The position numbers and the translations under genes were made by a program. A stretch of 7,623 bases of DNA from Actinomycetes bacterium. Lineage in GTDB: Bacteria; Actinomycetota; Actinomycetes; Actinomycetales; Cellulomonadaceae. This document shows positions 5,420-7,623 of this stretch, piece by piece. The stretch covers positions 1 to 7,623 of the forward strand of contig JAEWGQ010000177.1 in assembly GCA_023388235.1 (NCBI GenBank), given 5' to 3'. Position 1 is the first letter of the stretch; the number at the start of each line of letters is the position of its first letter. The notes below the pieces were generated by a model, which was not told where the DNA came from, searched no databases, and saw only the letters and a list, made by a program, of their open reading frames with translations.

Positions 5420-7039
5420 ATGGACGCCGACGTCAGCACCGCCGCCGCGCTCGCGCAGGTGGCGGTGCACGACCCCGGGGCACCGAGCCTGGTCTACGGC
5501 TCGGCGACCACGTCCGCGGCCGGGCTCGCGGCCGGCGTCCGGGCCCTCGCCGACGCCCTCGCCGCCGCCGGGGTGCAGCCGGGCGACCGCGTGGCCCACA
5601 TCGGGCGGAACAGCGCCTCGCTGCTGCTCACGGTGCTGGCCTGCGGGCCGCTGCGGGCGGTGGCGGTGCCGCTCGGGTTCCGCTCGTCCGCCGCCGAGCT
5701 CGCCGACCTGCTCGCGCGCTGCACCCCCCGGGTGGTCGTCGCCGAGCCCGCGCACGTCGCCGCGGCCGACACCTGGCCCGGGGTGCCCGGGGTGCCCGGG
5801 ACGCCCGGGGGCCGCGGGACGCTGCGGGTGCAGGTCGACGACGACCCGCTCGCCGGACCGCCCGAGCCGCGCGCCGGCTGGCACCCGTGGTCCGCGCTGC
5901 TCGCCGCCGGCGACCCCGGCGCCGCCGCCCCGCACCGCGCCCGGCCCGACGACACGGCCGTGCTGCTGTTCACCTCCGGGTCGTCCGGGCGGCCCAAGGG
6001 CGTGCCGCTCACGCACGCCAACCTGTGGTGGAGCGCCGTGGGTGCCGACGCCGCCTTCGGCACCGGCCACGGCGGCACGACCCTCGCGGTCGCCCCCATG
6101 TCCCACATCGGCGGGCTGAACGGGCTCGGCCTGCGCACGCTCGGCACCGGCGGCACCCTCGTCGTGCGGCGCGCGTTCGACGCCGACGCCGTGCTGCACG
6201 ACATCGCCCGCCACGGCGTGACCTCGCTGTTCGGCGTCCCCGCCATGTACGCCGCGCTCGCCCGGTCGCCGTGGTTCGACGGCACGGACCTGAGCAGCCT
6301 GCGCACCGCCCTGGTCGGCGGGGCGCCGCTGCCGGCGGGGCTGCTGCGGCGGTTCACCGACCGCGGCGTCCCCCTGATGCAGTCCTGGGGCATGACCGAG
6401 ACCGCGCCCGCCTGCACCTGCGTCCCGCGCGACCGGGTCGCCGACCGCGGCACGACCGTCGGGCTGCCGCTCGCGCACATCCGCCTGCGGCTGGTGGACC
6501 CCCGCACCGGCACGGACGTCGACCGGCCGGGCGAGCCCGGCGAGCTGTGGGTGTCCGGCCCGCAGGTGACCGCCGGCTACTGGCGGGACCCGGAGGCCAC
6601 CGCGCAGGCGTTCCCCGAGCCCGGCTGGCTGCGGACCGGGGACGTCGCCGTGCGCGACGCCGACGGCGCCTACCGGATCCAGGGGCGGATCGGGGACGTC
6701 ATCAACACCGGCGGCGAGAAGGTGCACCCCGCCGAGGTCGAGGCCGCGCTCGAGGACTGCCCCGGCGTCGGGCAGTGCGCGGTCGCCGGCGTGCCGGACG
6801 ACGTGTGGGGCGAGGCGGTCGCCGCCGTCGTCGTCCCCGCGCCGGGCACGCTGCCGGACCTCGCCGACCTGCGGGAGCACGCCGCGCGCACGATCGGCCG
6901 GCACAAGCTGCCGCGCCGACTCGTGCTCGTGGACGCGCTGCCCTGCACCGGGACGGGCAAGGTCGACCGGGCGCAGGTGCGCCGGATCGCCGCCGGGGCC
7001 GGGGCGGAACTCGCCCGGTTCGGCGCGGCGGAGGGCTGA
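5420..7039 (+). CDS. AMP-forming acyl-CoA synthetase (class I adenylate-forming enzyme, FadD/MenE-like)
   Basis: The 539-residue enzyme is expected to activate a carboxylate to acyl-AMP with ATP and then to the CoA thioester. The family motifs are intact: the P-loop-like FTSGSSGRPKG (184-194, Lys193), the FGVPAMYAALA substrate-pocket region, SWGMTE (322-327), GELWVSGPQVTAGYW, LRTGDV with the ribose-binding Asp408, the hinge region GRIGDVINTGGEKVHP, and the C-terminal CTGTGKVDR with catalytic Lys514. There is no carrier-protein or condensation domain, so it is a stand-alone ligase. An unusual P-G-V tandem repeat occupies residues 120-131. It is separated from the transporter by a strong hairpin and so may be a separate transcription unit. 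It parallels the CaiC/FadK ligases found beside CaiA/YdiO-type genes elsewhere. Short- to medium-chain or aromatic acids are all possible substrates; the sequence does not decide. Confidence 0.93.
   Translation: MDADVSTAAALAQVAVHDPGAPSLVYGSATTSAAGLAAGVRALADALAAAGVQPGDRVAHIGRNSASLLLTVLACGPLRAVAVPLGFRSSAAELADLLARCTPRVVVAEPAHVAAADTWPGVPGVPGTPGGRGTLRVQVDDDPLAGPPEPRAGWHPWSALLAAGDPGAAAPHRARPDDTAVLLFTSGSSGRPKGVPLTHANLWWSAVGADAAFGTGHGGTTLAVAPMSHIGGLNGLGLRTLGTGGTLVVRRAFDADAVLHDIARHGVTSLFGVPAMYAALARSPWFDGTDLSSLRTALVGGAPLPAGLLRRFTDRGVPLMQSWGMTETAPACTCVPRDRVADRGTTVGLPLAHIRLRLVDPRTGTDVDRPGEPGELWVSGPQVTAGYWRDPEATAQAFPEPGWLRTGDVAVRDADGAYRIQGRIGDVINTGGEKVHPAEVEAALEDCPGVGQCAVAGVPDDVWGEAVAAVVVPAPGTLPDLADLREHAARTIGRHKLPRRLVLVDALPCTGTGKVDRAQVRRIAAGAGAELARFGAAEG
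5777..5811 (+). repeat. In-frame 9-bp tandem repeat within the ligase gene
   Basis: The unit CCCGGGGTG occurs twice exactly, followed by a third copy with changes in its last three bases (CCCGGGACG) and a partial fourth. It encodes P-G-V-P-G-V-P-G-T-P-G-G at residues 120-131, in the variable stretch before the P-loop motif. Being in frame, copy-number changes would lengthen or shorten a loop without breaking the protein. Confidence 0.8.
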
Positions 7040-7090
7040 CCACCGAGGGCTCCGGGGGCGGCGCGACGTCGTCGGGGAGAACACCCCTCC

Positions 7091-7155
7091 TCCGCCGGAC
7101 GCCACCGTATCCGCCTCCGCGTCCGGCGGACGCCACCGGCTCCGCGTCCGCCGGA
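7091..7155. repeat. Three-arm inverted repeat array in the convergent intergenic region (candidate bidirectional terminator)
   Basis: Arm A (7091-7102) is a perfect 12-bp complement of the first part of arm B (7119-7130). The overlapping second part of arm B (7122-7133) is a perfect 12-bp complement of arm C (7144-7155). Hairpins A-B (16-base loop) and B-C (10-base loop) cannot form together. CGGACGCCACCG also recurs directly at 7096 and 7127, and CTCCGCGTCCG at 7115 and 7140. The array lies between the stops of the ligase (7039) and the Fic-like gene (7193), where a shared terminator is expected. No T tracts are present. Confidence 0.55.
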
Positions 7156-7192
7156 GAGCACGGCCGCGCCCCCGCCGGACGACGTGCCCGCC

Positions 7193-7623
7193 TCAGCCGG
7201 CCGGCGTCAGGCGCCCCGCCAGCACCGCGTCCGCCACGGCCCGCGCCTCCGCCGCCCCCGCGACCACGGCGTCCGCGTACGCGCCGACCCACGCCGCGAC
7301 GCCCTCCGGCGTGCCGGTGGCGAACCGGGCAGCGCCCGCGAGGTACGCCGGCAGGGCCGCCGCCCAGGCCGCCTCGGGCAGCACCGTGCCCGTGGGGTCG
7401 AGCCCGCGGGCGGGCAGCAGCACGCGCGCCACCGCCCGGGCCACCACCCCGTTGGCCGCGGTGAACGGCCGCAGCGCCAGCACCTCGCCGTGCACCACCG
7501 CCGCCACCACCAGCGCCGGGACCCGCGTCGCCCCGACCGTGCGGGTGAGCAGGGCCAGGCGCTCGGCGACCTCCGCGCCGTCGGGCGCCGCGCCGAGCCC
7601 GCCGAGGTCGCGCGGCGCGACGC
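7193..7623 (-). CDS. Fic-fold protein with degenerate catalytic motif (C-terminal part)
   Basis: This minus-strand frame is open to the right edge, so the start lies outside the window; 143 codons plus the stop are visible. The apparent start at 7510 is an internal GTG, because the coding character continues upstream (for example GAEVAERLALLTRTVGATRV). The segment VHGEVLALRPFTAANGVVAR resembles the Fic helix and active loop. In the 12-residue core (7436-7471), however, the catalytic His is Arg, the acidic residue is Ala and the first Gly of GNGR is Ala, while N-G and the final Arg remain. I recall a family of actinobacterial proteins, often labelled oxidoreductase or Fic family, with the same VHGELLALRPF pattern. 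It is unlikely to transfer AMP by the standard Fic mechanism. The gene is convergent with the ligase and probably unrelated to the CoA pathway. Confidence 0.6.
   Translation of the reverse strand, partial: VAPRDLGGLGAAPDGAEVAERLALLTRTVGATRVPALVVAAVVHGEVLALRPFTAANGVVARAVARVLLPARGLDPTGTVLPEAAWAAALPAYLAGAARFATGTPEGVAAWVGAYADAVVAGAAEARAVADAVLAGRLTPAG

Noticed and set aside
5321..7105. 594-residue minus-strand open frame antisense to the ligase
   Set aside because: It has low-complexity Gly/Arg/Val composition; the sense frame has every adenylate-forming motif intact.
7091..7155. CRISPR array
   Set aside because: The repeat units are only 11-12 bases, in mixed orientation and with uneven short spacing; no cas genes are near.
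5887..7464. Plus-strand frame running through the ligase end into the Fic-like gene
   Set aside because: It is almost pure Arg/Ala/Pro/Gly, out of frame with both real genes, and crosses the hairpin array.
1..7623. Insertion sequence, prophage, tRNA or rRNA
   Set aside because: No transposase, integrase or phage-like protein, no terminal repeats with target duplications, and no tRNA cloverleaf or rRNA-like stretch was seen on either strand.

Overview
The window is very GC-rich (third codon positions almost always G or C), with strong AGGAGG-type ribosome binding sites, one GTG start and a degenerate Fic-like gene of a type I associate with actinobacteria. A Cellulomonas-like or other micrococcalean actinomycete fits best; this is inferred from composition and gene style, not from a marker gene.

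Layout. On the minus strand, reading leftwards from about 2219, is a three-gene operon: a CaiA-like acyl-CoA dehydrogenase/reductase (1077-2219), a FixA-type electron transfer flavoprotein beta subunit (254-1030) and the start of its FixB-type alpha partner (1-221, running off the left edge). Facing away from it, across a 191-base intergenic region rich in dyad symmetries, is a plus-strand unit: a YdiF-type acetate/propionate CoA-transferase (2411-3967) and an OFA-type major facilitator carboxylate transporter (4035-5312). A perfect 15-bp GC hairpin (5349-5388) separates these from a third plus-strand gene, a FadD/MenE-like acyl-CoA (AMP-forming) ligase (5420-7039). The ligase converges on a minus-strand gene (7193-7623, 5' end outside the window) encoding a Fic-fold protein with a broken catalytic motif. 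Three mutually complementary repeat arms lie between the two convergent genes.

How the genes may work together. Transporter, CoA-transferase, CoA ligase, CaiA-like flavoenzyme and FixAB carrier form a complete-looking kit to import a short carboxylate, activate it with CoA (by transfer or by ATP), reduce or oxidise the acyl-CoA, and exchange the product. The parts list parallels the enterobacterial cai/fix carnitine-reduction system and the E. coli ydi cluster (ydiF, ydiO, ydiQR, fadK), but with a class I CoA-transferase and an MFS transporter in the CaiB and CaiT roles. The substrate cannot be read from the sequence. No regulator, enoyl-CoA hydratase, FixC or FixX is present here; some may lie beyond the left edge.

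The most interesting points are the divergent control region (paired GGTGCNGCACC dyads, one beside each start, plus an AT-richer block of nested dyads), the moved catalytic glutamate in the acyl-CoA dehydrogenase, the three-arm alternative hairpin, and the inactive-looking Fic protein.
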